A stretch of 64,000 bases of DNA from Diphasiastrum complanatum (lineage: Eukaryota > Streptophyta > Lycopodiopsida > Lycopodiales > Lycopodiaceae), in contig CM055109.1 of the NCBI GenBank assembly GCA_029204225.1, positions 36,342,496 through 36,406,495 on the forward strand, given 5' to 3'. Both the position numbers and the translations under genes were made by a program. Of this stretch, positions 21,523 to 32,510 are shown piece by piece (position 1 is the stretch's first letter; the number at the start of each line of letters is the position of its first letter). The notes beneath the pieces were generated by a model, which ran no database searches, was not told the DNA's origin, and saw only the letters and a program-made list of their open reading frames with translations.

Positions 21523-22140
21523 AGAAGAAATCTGATGCTTTTGCACAATTCAAGAAATTTAAGGCTTTAGTGGAGAACCAACTGGATGCACGAATCAAAG
21601 TGCTAAGATTAGATATCACACACGTCGCATAGTAATGGTGTAGCAGAAAGGAAGAATAGAATCATTATGGAGAGTGCATGTTCCATGATGAAGCAAATGG
21701 GCTTGTCAAATTCTCTTTGTTCGGAAGCGTGCAATTCAGCAACGCTCTTGCAAAATAGGAGTCCCACAGTTATGGTTCCAAATGTGACTCCCGAAGAGGC
21801 ACTTATGGGAATGAAGCCAAATATTGACAAGTTTCGAATCTTTGGGTATAGGGCTGATGTACATGTGCCAAAGGAGGAGCGACACAAGCTTGATGCCAAA
21901 GCGATTAAGTGTATCTTTGTCGGTTATGATGAGAGGACAAAGGCGTAAAGGTGTCTTGATCCTATAATGAACAAGATTCACACTAGCAAAGATGTTATCT
22001 TTGATGAGATGCATAGGTTTGAGGATAAAGACCATGTAGGTGATGAAAGCATCAAAAGACTTCTCACAATCTTGGAAGAAGACAAAGAAGATGCTCCACA
22101 GGATGATGCACACGAAGACGAAGTTTGAGAGGGTGAGTAT
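21523..22140 (+). pseudogene. Copia-B integrase, N-terminally truncated
   Basis: Begins KKKSDAFAQFKKFKALVENQ, jumps over the second catalytic Asp block by a deletion, and resumes NGVAERKNRIIMESACSMM (about 21640), which contains the catalytic Glu. It then reads through EALMGMKPNIDKFRIFGY and the family-typical IFVGYDERTKA to a TAA at 21946. The following acidic linker (ILEEDKEDAPQDDAHEDE) is open to about 22125. The first Asp is missing because everything upstream is replaced by the T LTR. Confidence 0.88.
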
Positions 22141-22842
22141 GAGAGGATGCCACCTATCCAAGAGCCTGGGGGAAGGTACTTGCCAATAGGAGCAATGAAG
22201 GAGAAACTTGTTCTAAATGGTGACTTGGAGGAGGAAGTATACATGGTTCAACCACAAGGCTTTATTGTAAAGGGGCAAGAGCAAAAGGTATGCAAACTAC
22301 ACAAAGCACTCTATGGCCTCAAGCAAGCGCCACACGCGCATGGTATGGACGGATTGACCATTACTTTCTTTCTCATGAGTTTGTAAGGACAAATTCACAT
22401 CCAAATCTTTATGTTTTATAAACAAAAATGGCATTGCCTTGATTGTACTTTATGTTGATGATATTATTATCACGGGCAATAATGAGAATCTCATTCATTC
22501 TATCAAAGCCAACTTGTGCAAGCAATTTGAGATGACAGATTTAGATCTTATGCACTATTGCTTGGGAGTCGAAGTATGGTAGAATGGCAATGATATCAGG
22601 TTGTGTCAAATCAAGTACGTACGTGAGATATTAGAGAGATTTCACGTGATAGAGTGCAAACTTTCCATCACTCCTTGCGAAACTGGTAAGAAGCTATTTC
22701 ATGTTGATGATAGTGGTCAAGTTGACGCTACATTATTTCATCAACTAGTTGGGAGTTTGATTTATCTTACGACTACTTGTCTTGATATTTGCTATGTTGT
22801 GAGCTTGATTAGTCAATTTATGTCATCACCTACCATGGATCA
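22141..22842 (+). pseudogene. Copia-B reverse transcriptase, deleted and frameshifted
   Basis: The RT N-terminal half is deleted: [12 protein letters not shown] runs directly into [16 protein letters not shown] (22219). [12 protein letters not shown] at about 22303 is followed by a frameshift. The catalytic box LYVDDIIITGNN (about 22449) is intact, and the thumb region KQFEMTDLDLMHYCLGVEV ends in a stop. The copy cannot be functional because of the deletion. Confidence 0.88.
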
Positions 22843-23389
22843 TTGGAAAGCAGAGAAGAGGATTTTGATAACCTTGGCTTGGTCTATAAGAAACAAAGTG
22901 CTTTACCTAAGTTGCAAGGCTATGTTGACATTGATTGGGTAGGAAGTGTAGATGATAGAAAGTCAACTACAGGGTATGCTTCCATTTTTGGTAGTGGCTG
23001 GTTTTCATGGTCTAGCAAGAAGCAAGACACTATTTTTCTTTCTTCTATAGAATCTGAGTATGAAGAAGTTCTGCTACTCAAGAAGCTGTTTGACGACGTA
23101 AGTTGTTGAGTGAGATTGGCATAAAGCAGGTACATTCTATTGTTATCTTCTATGATAGCCAAAGTGGAATACATTGGCTAAGAATAATGTCTTTCACACG
23201 AGAACAAAACATATTGAAGTGAAATATCACTTTGTGCATGAAAACCTGCAATTTGAAGACATAAGCATCACACATTGTTCTACGTTGGTACATACATTGG
23301 TACAACTTGCCGATATATTTACGAAAGCTTTAAGTAAATATAAGTTTGAAACTTTTAGAGCTAAACTTGACTTAGATTTGGTTATGTAA
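22843..23389 (+). pseudogene. Copia-B RNase H, frameshifted
   Basis: GYVDIDWVGSVDDRKSTTGY (about 22918) contains the first catalytic Asp, followed by SWSSKKQDTIFLSSIESEYE with the Glu. A deletion near 23110 and stops follow. The C-terminal part NVFHTRTKHIEVKYHFVHE and LADIFTKALS ends at a TAA at 23387-23389. Confidence 0.88.
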
Positions 23390-23471
23390 AAAGTTTTTGC
23401 TTATGATACTATCATGGAGGTATGTTCCATGAATAGAGTAAACCTTAAAGTAAAGAGAGACATTGATCATT

Positions 23472-23808
23472 GAGGGAGAGAGTTAAAATAATAATGATTG
23501 ACTTATACAATGTTTTCTAAATTTCATGGTACCACGTGTGCCCAGTTCTAGAATTATCGGGTCGTCTTTCTTTTATGAGCTCTTTGAGTGCTCTTAAGCA
23601 ATTTTCTCTTTGTACTTGATATGATTGTGAATACACAGTTTATGGAGAGCTATTGTGTCTTGCCTTGTCTTGATGCACTTGACGATGTGTTGTGGCGATT
23701 GATTCAGTTGGGTTTTAAATCATATTCTCAACTCATGCTCCATTACTATGGACCGCGGCCATTCTTGAATAAGCTACGATGGCAGATGTTGGAGCACGTT
23801 GTCATTAA
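23472..23808 (+). repeat. Copia-B 3' LTR, truncated
   Basis: A purine tract TTGAGGGAGAGAG (about 23471-23483) is followed by TTAAAATAATAATGATTG, an LTR start with the canonical TG lost. It is cut at 23808 by the inverted palindrome-bearing LTR. Confidence 0.5.
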
Positions 23809-24260
23809 TTGAAGGTAAGTGTACTTTATGGTTTCACACGTGTGAAACACTGTCTGAGTACGGACTCCAACCTGAAAATCAAGTACACATTGATAGAACC
23901 TCAAAACAATCAAAACAAATGTAGACAAATGGAGAGAATCACTCAAAATTGCTTCCAAAACCAAGATTGGTGTCTCACATTGATTATGGCCAAATGTGGC
24001 TCTATATATACAATAAGTGGGAGCTTGTGGTACTGATCATCCCTCTGATCCCACATGTGTGAAGGTGCTTTGTCATATGATGATTCATCATGCAAAACTG
24101 ACACTTGGACAAAACCTTCTATTTTGAGCACTTTGATCCATTTTCCTTCTATATGGCATGCCATCAAAGTTACACTCAACAAAGAGACCTGTGATGAGAC
24201 AACCCGACAACGCGCAACTACCATTGGCATGAGACCACCAATCCAATAAAGAGGAGGATA
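23809..24260 (-). repeat. LTR with CACACGTGTG palindromes (minus strand)
   Basis: Reverse-complement match to 17480-17680, and direct match to 41565-41865. Carries TTTCACACGTGTGAAAC at 23834 and CACATGTGTGAAG at 24053. On the minus strand a TATA-like TATATATAGAGCC lies near 24000. No internal region of its own is attached, so it is a fragment or solo LTR. Confidence 0.75.
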
Positions 24261-24840
24261 ATTTAGCCCCAAGGTCCTTCAAGTTTAGGAATTTATTGTG
24301 GCATGTGTTTTGTAAGCCCACAAGTAAATTCAAATAAAGGCTTAGGAAGACCTTATATTTAGACCTTTTACTATTAAAGTTTAACTATTACAAACAACCA
24401 TTTGTAATAGTTCAACTTAGAAAGTCTAAGTTTAAGATTTAATTCCTAAGTTCAAAGTTTAAATCCTAAGTTCATTGTAAGTGCACTTCATTTGGTTGAG
24501 AGAAGGCACTTTACAAGTTAATTAGCATTAAGCTTAAGTTTAGTCCCATAAGCATGTTAGAACATAGGCCCACCACTCTTGGCATATATGGGAGTGGAGT
24601 TGGGCCTTCTACAACACTTGTATAAGCTATTGTGATAATAGAACACTCTTTTGTGCTATCTTTTTATGCTATCTTGTGTTTCCATTGGTGTAAAGAATAC
24701 CTTGTGGCATGTGCTCGAGCCCCACTTGGCTTTCCTCATTGGTTTATTTGTATGGTGAATGTGCTTATGGGAATATTGTTTATTTCACCTTGTTTTCCTA
24801 TTTCCCTTGTGGAGTTAATTAGAATTATTTAGAACTTTGG
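24261..24840. other. Unassigned stretch with a perfect hairpin
   Basis: No gene. AACTATTACAAA (24383-24394) and its exact complement (24401-24412) form a 12-bp stem with a 6-nt loop. The flanks repeat loose TAAGTTTAA words. Not identifiable as a known transposon. Confidence 0.35.
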
Positions 24841-25465
24841 TAAGAGATCACTAGTTGGGGGCCAGCCATAGTGATGTTAAAATACACTCTCTTTTAATTA
24901 AAATACTCTTCTAGTAGGGAGACCGCCTTAGAAGAGGATTAGTCAAACAATAGAACCATAATTTGAGTGGATCTTACTCGTACTTACTATAACGATCACC
25001 AAGTGAAGATCTTCAAGAATCTTGTCAAATTCAAACCAAAAGGACACATGTGGAGCATAAACCACCCAACCAACATAAAAAGGCTAGTCAATACCCTAAC
25101 CAATTCACCCCCAAGCCACAGTGAACGAATACAAGAGAGGAGAGGATCTTGGCTCATGAATCTGAAATTCCAATAGGGAGATGGGTGAGTTTCCATGGTA
25201 TGTATTCTCTCCAAGAGGAGAGAATATTTTCCTTAGGATCCCCATGCAACCTATAATAAGCTATTGACCTCCTATTCTTGCATTATAGCAGTCATACACC
25301 AAGCAAATGCTCCTATGTCCAAATATAGGTCTGGGCCCTCATATGATTATTAATTACTTTATCGACCACACCCGAAATGACATAGTATAACTAATAACCA
25401 CATACAATTGGAGTGTCCACATCAGGAATTATTAGGATTCCCTTATACAGGACATGGACATAACA
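24841..25465 (-). repeat. Gypsy-1b 3' LTR region (minus strand)
   Basis: On the minus strand a polypurine tract TCAAGGGGGGAAGAA (25466-25480) is followed by TGTTATGTCCATGTCC at 25465, the LTR start. The LTR extends leftward; its end is not fixed, because the 5' LTR of this copy is missing. Confidence 0.6.
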
Positions 25466-25480
25466 TTCTTCCCCCCTTGA

Positions 25481-26622
25481 ATCACTTCTAGCCTTAGGAG
25501 CGAAAACCAGGAAAGTTCTTCTTTATGCTTTCAACCAGTTCCCATGAATTATCATCCTCAGTCCGCCATTTCTTTTACCTAATCAAGCACTCAGAGATAG
25601 AACAATTTCTCAATTCTTTATCTCTGGTTCTGAGTACCTTTTCAGGTTCCAAAGAAATACTAAGCAATAAGTCCTCCAAATGGGTAAGATCTTCCTCTGA
25701 ACCAACTATGTCACCTTCATGTAAACATAATTTTAATCAGCTTACATGAAACACTGCGTGACCTGTAGTTTTGTCCTGAAGATAAAGAACCAATTTTCTT
25801 TATAATCTGAAATGGTCCACAATATTTGGTAGACAATTTATAGCTCTTCCTCGTATGCATAGTCTTGGAATCTTAGGTATTCTAAGATATACCCAGTCAT
25901 CAACTTTAAAATCTCTGAGAGACCTCTTAAGATGGGCATAGTGCTTAGCTCTATCCAGAGCACTCTGGATACAATCACGGGCCACCTGCAACATTTCATG
26001 CTTATCATGCAAGAAATCCGCAACTTTCTGGATCTTAACAGACTTTGTCTCCACATTTATCGGAGATCTAGATTGAAAACCGTACATCAGCATAAACGGA
26101 CTATAACCAGTAACAGAATGTTTTCTACTATTGTAAGCAAACTCAATCAAATGAGCATAATCTTTCCACTGAGATTGCACGTGAGACACATATGTTCTCA
26201 ACGTATCCTCCACAGTCTGATTAGTTCTCTCAATTTGGCCATCTGATTCAGGATGATCAGTAGAACTAAAACCAAGCGAGGTTTCTAGTTTATGGAATAC
26301 AGCTGACCAAAAGTGACCTGTAAATTTAGGATCTCTATCACTAACTATATCACTTGGCAATTCATGAAGCCAACAAAGATCTGGACTAAATCAGAAGTCT
26401 TTGTAGTTGACTTGACTGGTATGAAAGTAGCTACTTTGTTAACCTGTCCACCACAACCCAAATAGAATCATTTTGGCATTAGGTCCTTGGAAGTCCAACC
26501 AAAAAATCCATAGATATACTTTTTCATTGTTTTTGAGAAATATCTAGGGGATGTAAAAGTCTTCAAGCGTTCAGTTTTGGCTAATTGACAAGGTCTACAT
26601 TTAACCACATAAGACTTGACAA
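25481..26622 (-). pseudogene. Gypsy-1b integrase core and chromodomain-like C-terminus
   Basis: On the minus strand SDIVSDRDPKFTGHFWSAVF (second Asp) and DGQIERTNQ (Glu) lie in a 186-codon frame (26360-25800) with Arg/Leu-rich C-terminal block FKVDDWVYLRIP. Downstream, out of frame, are LTHLEDLL, EKVLRTRDKELRN and a chromodomain-like end CLIR-KKWRTEDDNSWE followed by ESIKKNFPGF (about 25510-25600). This assigns Gypsy-1 to chromoviruses, whose chromodomain targets chromatin. Upstream of 26622 the CRPCQLAK half of the zinc finger is visible; the solo LTR then interrupts it. Confidence 0.88.
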
Positions 26623-27296
26623 TGTTAAAAATTCACAATTCTAGCTTGACTAGTTTTGGTCATATGACTTGTAAATAGTTAGATGGTCATGATGTGGCTT
26701 GTCACACGTGCCAAATAGCATAGGATTCCATTCATAAGGAAGTAGACCTAAGTTTTAGAACCTTTGGAATGAGTCCAAATTATGCTTAGATACAAGGGAG
26801 AAAAAATAGGAGCTATTTTTGGTAATTTTTGCATTGTTGAGGGATCTCCAAGATTCCAACCCTAACTTGGTAGGGATGAAAGATCCACCAAAATTAGCAT
26901 TAGGGATAGGTTTAGGGCTACTCATGCCTGCCCAAAACCGTGATGGATCATGTATATATAGGTGATGATATCTCACCAAAATCAATCAAGCAATTTCATG
27001 TTTTTTCTCTCATAATGGTGCAATTGCTCTCTATGTTCATAATTGTTTGAGTACTTGTGATTACTAATGATTATAGGATTGAATGTAGGTCTGGTGTACA
27101 GTACTCAGACTGTGGGAGGCCGTACTTTCACACGTGTGAAGCCTTCTTCAAGGATTTGGGCCATTTAGTGAGGTTCAAGCATAGATTTTTGATGGATTTT
27201 GATGGTTCAACTTGTGCTAATCTTATGAAATCATAATCTATTGTTTCCCTCATCATTTCAAGTGTTTTAGGATCCTTATTTGCTATAATTTTTACA
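26623..27296 (+). mobile_element. Solo LTR inside the Gypsy-1b integrase
   Basis: A 674-bp LTR beginning TGTTAAAAATTCACAATT and ending TAATTTTTACA, flanked by perfect 5-bp target duplications GACAA (26618-26622 and 27297-27301). Removing it and one duplication restores an uninterrupted reading frame across the integrase zinc finger on the minus strand. It contains CACACGTGCC (26703), CACACGTGTGAAG (27130) and a TATA-like CATGTATATATAGG (about 26949), so it belongs to the palindrome-bearing LTR group. It arose by insertion followed by LTR-LTR recombination. Confidence 0.92.
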
Positions 27297-27301
27297 GACA
27301 A

Positions 27302-27719
27302 ATGGCTTGAGTTTTGGCCAATAAAACTCTCTTTTGACCAAGTCCAGAGTCCTGTGTATACTCGGATGACCTGCACAGGGAACGTCATGACACTCATAAG
27401 GAATTTTCTTCTTTATCTCATCATCCGTTGGTATACAAACTTTCTCATTCCGAAATAGTAACCCACCTCAGATAGAAAACTATTCCACTATCTTCTTATC
27501 TTTCCTAGGAACCTGAGACCCCTGTGAGTAAATCTCTATTCCATTCTCATTTTTTTCTGTCTCCACCATCTTCCAGATGGGACCAAAATGAGAATCTGAT
27601 TCACACCTCCCTCTCAGTGAAAGATATAGATCAGTGGAAATCTGGGTGAATGAAAGTTCATTTAATTCACCAATCTGACTAAGTGTAGCCACAACTTGGT
27701 TAGAGTTGCCCTTGACATA
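27302..27719 (-). pseudogene. Gypsy-1b integrase zinc-finger half and RNase H-IN linker
   Basis: Minus-strand continuation beyond the solo LTR: FIGQNSSHL in one frame, FYWPKLKPF in the proper one, then the HxxxxxxGHPG-type region with frameshifts, and an N-terminal linker GELNELSFTQISTDLYLSLR (27680-27600), identical in pattern to 10066-10120 of Gypsy-1a. Confidence 0.8.
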
Positions 27720-28265
27720 TCAGATTTCATGATCAAATTCATGCATAAGCTCGGCCCAACGAGCTTTATGACCCCTCAAATTGTTCTGATTACAAAAGTA
27801 CTTTAGAGATTGGTGATCTGTATACACTATAAACTGACTACCATAAAGGCAATGCCTCCAGGTTCTAAGTGCATGTATCACAACAAATAACTCCTTCTCT
27901 TGAGTTGTATAACGCAATTGAGGCCCTGTGAGTTTCTTGCTTTCAAATGTTATCGGCCTATCGTCCTGTAGAAGAACTGTTCCTATCGCCAAATCACTCA
28001 CATCAGTTCGCACGGGACATAAGGTATTCACGATCTGTAAAACAGGAGCTGAAGGAACCATTTGCTTGAGCTTCTCAAAGCATTGGTTCAATTCATCATT
28101 CCACTTAATAGGCGGACTAGGTTGACCTCTCTTTTTCTTTTTATTAACTCTGTCTTTAGTCAAATTACTTAAAGGTGCCAAAACTTTTGCATAATCTTCA
28201 ATTGACTTATGAAAAAGAACTGTAAAACTGAATAAATATTTAGCATCTCTAACTGCCTCGACCAC
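27720..28265 (-). pseudogene. Gypsy-1b RNase H
   Basis: A 181-codon minus-strand frame with all three landmark blocks: RTDVSDLAIGTVLLQDD, YTTQEKELFVVIHALRTWRH and VYTDHQSLKYFCNQNN. It is better preserved than Gypsy-1a, keeping the catalytic Asp-Glu-Asp. The N-terminal part NKKKKRGQPSPPIKWNDE belongs to the RT connection. Out of context it would not act. Confidence 0.88.
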
Positions 28266-28575
28266 TCAAGCACTGTCTTGACCTTACTCTCGCCTCAACC
28301 CACTACGGGCGATCTTATGACCAAGGTACAATAACTCATGCTTAAAAAACTCACATTTAGATTCTTTAGCATACAGTTTCTCTCATCTGAGAATATCTAA
28401 GATAGTCTTAAGATGACTCAAATGTTCGTTAAGTGGCCTACTCTAGATGAGAATATCATCTAAGAATACAACCACACACTTTCTCAGATATGGACAAAAA
28501 AATCATCTGCTGGAATGTAGTTGGTGCATTTGTCAACCCAAAATCAAATGGTAACTTCTTAAAGGGCCCATTTTG
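28266..28575 (-). pseudogene. Gypsy-1b reverse transcriptase C-terminal scrap
   Basis: On the minus strand, LPFDFGLTNAPTTFQQ (about 28560-28510) then a run with stops covering the catalytic region and ECEFFKHELLYLGHK-like end. The N-terminal RT and everything upstream are missing; the plus-strand copia piece starts at about 28585. Confidence 0.75.
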
Positions 28576-28584
28576 AGCCCATAT

Positions 28585-29086
28585 TTTTCCTAATGTATGA
28601 TGAATGACACTTGCATTGTAAAGGGATTCAAGCAAGGGAGGCTATTTAAGCTTGATGCTAATGTGTTTCTTGGAAGTGTGAACATGGCTAAGGAGGAGCT
28701 TACACAAGTGGAGCTTTGGCATAAGAGATTGGGCCACTCCAACTACAAATCAATGGAGATCATATGCACAAAGGAGCTTGCACTGGGCCTTCCAAAAGCA
28801 TTCTCAAAGTCTGGAAAGAGTTGTGAGGCTTGTAGCCTCTCAAAGGCTCACAAGCTACCATTTCTAATTCTTCCACTAGATCTTCTAAGTCATTAGACCT
28901 CATTCATAGTGATGTGCACGCTTTTTAGAAAGAATCTAATGGAGGTGCATTAATGCATGTATCTTTTATTGATGATTACTCTAGATACACTTGGATTGAG
29001 CTTTTGGAATCAAAAGTAAGGTGTTTGAGTTTTTTAGTTTCAATAAGATCAAGAATGATGTGTTCATTCATAATGTTGAAAATTGT
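28585..29086 (+). pseudogene. Copia pre-integrase and integrase start
   Basis: Open frame from 28597: GRLFKLDANVFLG, then ELWHKRLGHSNYKSMEI (the H-H of the zinc finger, about 28707) and CEACSLSKAHK (C-C, about 28830). The next part has stops at about 28892 and 28926 and then HVSFIDDYSRYTWIELL (about 28954), the integrase core start. A deletion follows. The linker GRLFKLDA matches GRLYKLDAF, at which Copia-A breaks off, so this piece is a relative that kept its integrase. Confidence 0.85.
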
Positions 29087-29569
29087 AAATTTTCAATCTG
29101 AGGCAAGTTGTAAACTTCTTTTGAGAATAAGTGAAACATCCAAAGTGGACACTTATATCCATAAGCAAGTAGTTAGCCTTATTGAGATGGAAATACTTTT
29201 TGATTTCAATATTAGAAAAATCATGCCAAGTTGTGGTGAGTTTCTAGCATAAGTAATATTGATGATCATAGAAAGTGCACATTGCATGATCATGTTTGTT
29301 GTGATCATTATGAGACCTGGTCTCGGATCTCCATCAAGGAGAACCATGCACATCAAGAAGGAGAATGCCTCAAGATCAAGCATCTACATGAAATTTGGAA
29401 GGAATCAATTTTTGAGGTGCTAGGATGGTGCAAAGGTCTCAAGTTCATCAAAGAAGTCAACATCAAGGCGCACTATCATGGATATGGTGATCTCGGATCT
29501 TCATCAAACTCATTGGCTGATCTTCACACCTATGAACCTACATTGATCAGCCTTAGGTGTTGTAGATAG
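29087..29569 (+). pseudogene. Unassigned tail ORFs between integrase and 3' LTR
   Basis: Reads EASCKLLLRISETSKVDTYI (29098-29157) and continues to a stop at 29250; a second frame to 29569 is His/Lys-rich. The first part is similar to ACCKLLVRLSEASSEDTYTL on the minus strand at 59970-60000, which also lies just upstream of a polypurine tract. I do not recognise the protein. It occupies the place of RT and RNase H. Confidence 0.45.
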
Positions 29570-29607
29570 ATGTACTATAGATGTATCAAGCTAAAATTGA
29601 GAAGGAG

Positions 29608-29752
29608 TATTGGAATTGACTTTTCACCTTGATATTGATAATGGTTTGATATCTATGCGGATCCACACATGTGAGGATCTGGTCACACGTGTGAAATTTC
29701 AAGTATTAAGTTCAGATCCATTGTATATACTTTTCATATGAGTCAAATGTTG
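29608..29752 (+). repeat. 3' LTR start, truncated
   Basis: Purine tract GAGAAGGAG (29599-29607) followed by TATTGGAATTGACTTTTCACC, an LTR start with TG changed to TA. It carries CACACATGTGAGG (29664) and CACACGTGTGAAA (29683). Cut at about 29752 by the Copia-C leader. Confidence 0.6.
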
Positions 29753-29784
29753 AGAATCGAGGGAGTTCAAGCTCTCTAATACCA
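29753..29784 (-). other. Primer binding site and leader scrap (minus strand)
   Basis: On the minus strand TGGTATTAGAGAGC (29784-29771) directly follows the LTR 30682-29785 and leads into an 18-bp leader remnant. It is a variant of the tRNA-Met primer site used by this copia lineage. Confidence 0.6.
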
Positions 29785-30682
29785 CTGAAGAAGATTCTCT
29801 ACTTAAACCCGGATGGAGTTCAATTCTGTCTACCGGCTATTGTCTGCTAGAACAGATCTACAATCCTCCATAGTGTAGACAGACACTGTTGACCTACGTT
29901 CCAACTCATTTAAGCATCCAACAAGATATGAACTAGTGTGTGAAAAGAATAATAAACAGTTGATTACGAACAAATAACAGTCAGACAATAAAGCATTCAA
30001 GATCATTCAGCATGTGCACCCAAGCTACTATATTATCAATGATCCTTTTGCAAGAGCGCTGATGTGACAAACCCACATAGCACGTCGGCGTGAGAGAAAC
30101 TATCTCTCTCACAAATAACAATAGATCGTCTCGCTTACAAGTGGAATTCTGGGACATTGGCTAGCAGTTCTATGCTTAACTTGGGTTGATACTCAATTGA
30201 TTGACATTCTGTCAATTTGATGTTCAACTGATTTTCTCATCTTTGATCTATTTATATAGAAAGGGTTTAGGTTAATCAGAGATTACAAGAAAGGCTGACT
30301 AGGCACGTTCCAACGGTATCCAGATTGCATTCAGCATCATTCGTGCAGGAGGTACTCCTCCTTGTATTTTCCTGATTTGCTTTGTACTTTGGAGCATGAA
30401 GATCCGTCGTCTTTTGGTCTTCAAGTCTCCTTCGTCTTTTGTGTCATGTTCGGCCTTTGGCTTTCCCTTTGAGCTCCTTCGATCCACAAACATTTGACCT
30501 TTCTACTTCAAGTGTCCTTCGGTCATTGACCGACCTTTGTCTTTGAGTGTCCTTCGGTCGTCGAAACATCTGACCTTCGATTTCGAGCGGTTTTAGTTGA
30601 GACGATTATGTGGTGATTATGGACTGGGGTCGTTTCTGTAGGCATAAGCTCAAAAGCTAGCAAAGCTTTGTGGCTCATAACA
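29785..30682 (-). repeat. Copia-C LTR (minus strand)
   Basis: On the minus strand it starts TGTTATGAGCCACAAAG at 30682, just after GAGAGGGAGCTGAAGAAAC (polypurine tract), and ends next to a primer binding site. It therefore has the 3' end of one internal region on one side and the 5' end of another on the other, as in tandem LTR-internal-LTR-internal arrays. Around 30500-30600 a loose tandem repeat of about 40 bp (AGTGTCCTTCGGTC) is present. Confidence 0.75.
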
Positions 30683-31560
30683 TTTTGTTTCTTCAGCTCC
30701 CTCTCAAAGCGTGGTAGCTTCACGACTCCTAGACTCTCCCTCTACCTCTCGAACAATCCTTTGTCTAAGGGCTTAGTGAAGATCTCCATCACCATTTGTT
30801 TCGTTCCAATGAAGCTAGTCTTCAGTTCATTTCTCGTGACTAGGTCCCTTGTCAAATGATATTTGATTGCAATGTGTTTCGTTCTTGAGTGAAACACGAG
30901 ATCTTTTCAAGTGTATTGTAGACGTATTATCCATCTGCAAGATCAGAAGCTCTTTGGTGCTTTCACCTAGTTCTTCGAGGACCCTGTCTGAGCCATGTGA
31001 TTTTATTGGCCATCTTTGTGGTTGCAACGCATTCTGCTTCGCAGGATGATTGAGCTATCATGGTCTACTTCTTGCTAACCCAAGAGAATGGCTGAATTTG
31101 CTGCAATGGTGCACCCTCCTGAGACACTTTTATAGTCATCCTTGAGTGATGCCCAACTAGCATCACTGTAGGAGTGCATCTGGAATCCTACATCGCGAGA
31201 GTAACATAGCCCAAAATCCTTCGTTTGTTGAAGGTATTGTAGGATTCACTTGGCAATCTTTCAGTGTGTCCAGTCTGGATTTGTGCTGAACTGGCTCATC
31301 CTAAACACGACATAAGCTATGTTGGGATGTGTGTTATTTGTTAGATACATTAAGGATCCAATTAGCCTCCTGTAAGACATGTGCTGCATTATCTCCTTCT
31401 CTTCTTCAGTCTTCAGACTATCTTCATTTGTTAGAATTATTCCTGCAAGCATTGGGGTATTTGTCCCTTTGCAATTTGTCATCCCAAAATCATCTAGGAT
31501 CTTCTGGATGTACCTAGACTTGGTGAAGGTATAGCTTTCCTTCATCATAGTCACGGTCGA
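30683..31560 (-). pseudogene. Copia-C RNase H
   Basis: Minus strand: the frame 31554-31261 (SYTFTKSRYIQKILDDFGM, then KGTNTPM and LIGSLMYLTNNTHPNIAYVV) is the RT-to-RNase H connection. Further frames with stops cover the RNase H core; 31027-30827 contains the C-terminal ELLILQMDNTS and HCNQISF pieces. Multiple nonsense codons. Confidence 0.8.
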
Positions 31561-32510
31561 TTTGCAAGCCTAGATAACATCTCGCTTCTCCTAGGTCTGT
31601 TATTTCAAAATGTTCTGAAATGTCACTCTTCACTTAGGCAATCAGCCCTTCAATTCTACAAAGTATCAATGTGTCATACACGTACACGACAACAATGATG
31701 ATCTCCTCGTCTGTGATTTTTACATAAACATTGGAATCCGCCACCAGTGGCTTGAAACCTAAGGATCGTAGGGCATGATCTTTTTTCTTATGCCATTGTC
31801 GCGCGGATTGCTTCAATCCATAGATACTTCTATGCATTTGGCAGGCATAGGTAGGAAGTGATTCGCAAATGTAACTTGGAGGTTGGTCCATGTAGACTTC
31901 TTCGTCTAATTCGCCATGTAAGAAAGTCATCTTCTCATCGACTATGTGAATCTTGAGATCATAGGTGGCTGCATATGCAAATAGCAAATTTAGAGACGCA
32001 TGCTTCATGACTGGAGAGAAGGTTTGAGTGTAGTCTATACTGTACTTCTAAGAGAAACCCTTTGCTACAAGTCTAGCTTTGTACCTCAAAACATTTTCAT
32101 TCGGTCCGTATTTGAGCTTGTATACCCATTTGCATTGCACTATCTTCCGCTTCTCTAGTATTGGCTGCAGTGTCCATACCTCATTCTTCTTCATGGATTC
32201 GATCCCTTAATTCATGTCTTGGATCCATTTGTCCTTGTCTGGACTGCCAATGGCTTCCTTGAAAGTTTGTGGCTCACCACTGAATCCACAGAACTCTTCG
32301 GATATCGAAATCGAGCTGCATGGCACAAATCTGGCTAGCGCTAGCGCTTCATTCTCTTCTTGATCTCCTAGGAGATTCTTCGGGTACTACAATGTCCTTG
32401 TCTTTGTCCCTTTGGCTAGGTCTGGAACCATTTCGGTATACAAGTGTTCTAGTTGTAGGCAGGCTTGCGGTCCTTTCTTTGTCTGATTCGTTGCTTAGTT
32501 GAGGTGCGAT
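31561..32510 (-). pseudogene. Copia-C reverse transcriptase
   Basis: Minus-strand frame 32008-31634: FLHGELDEEVYMDQPPSYI and RSIYGLKQSARQWHK are copia RT signatures. The catalytic box is VVYVYDTLIL in place of YVDD (first Asp to Tyr), so it is dead. The upstream part (32200-32040) reads through stops with KWVYKLKYG-like words. Confidence 0.85.

Noticed and set aside
24383-24412. Perfect 12-bp hairpin as a possible MITE end
   Set aside because: No matching terminal repeats or target duplication around it; described only as a hairpin.
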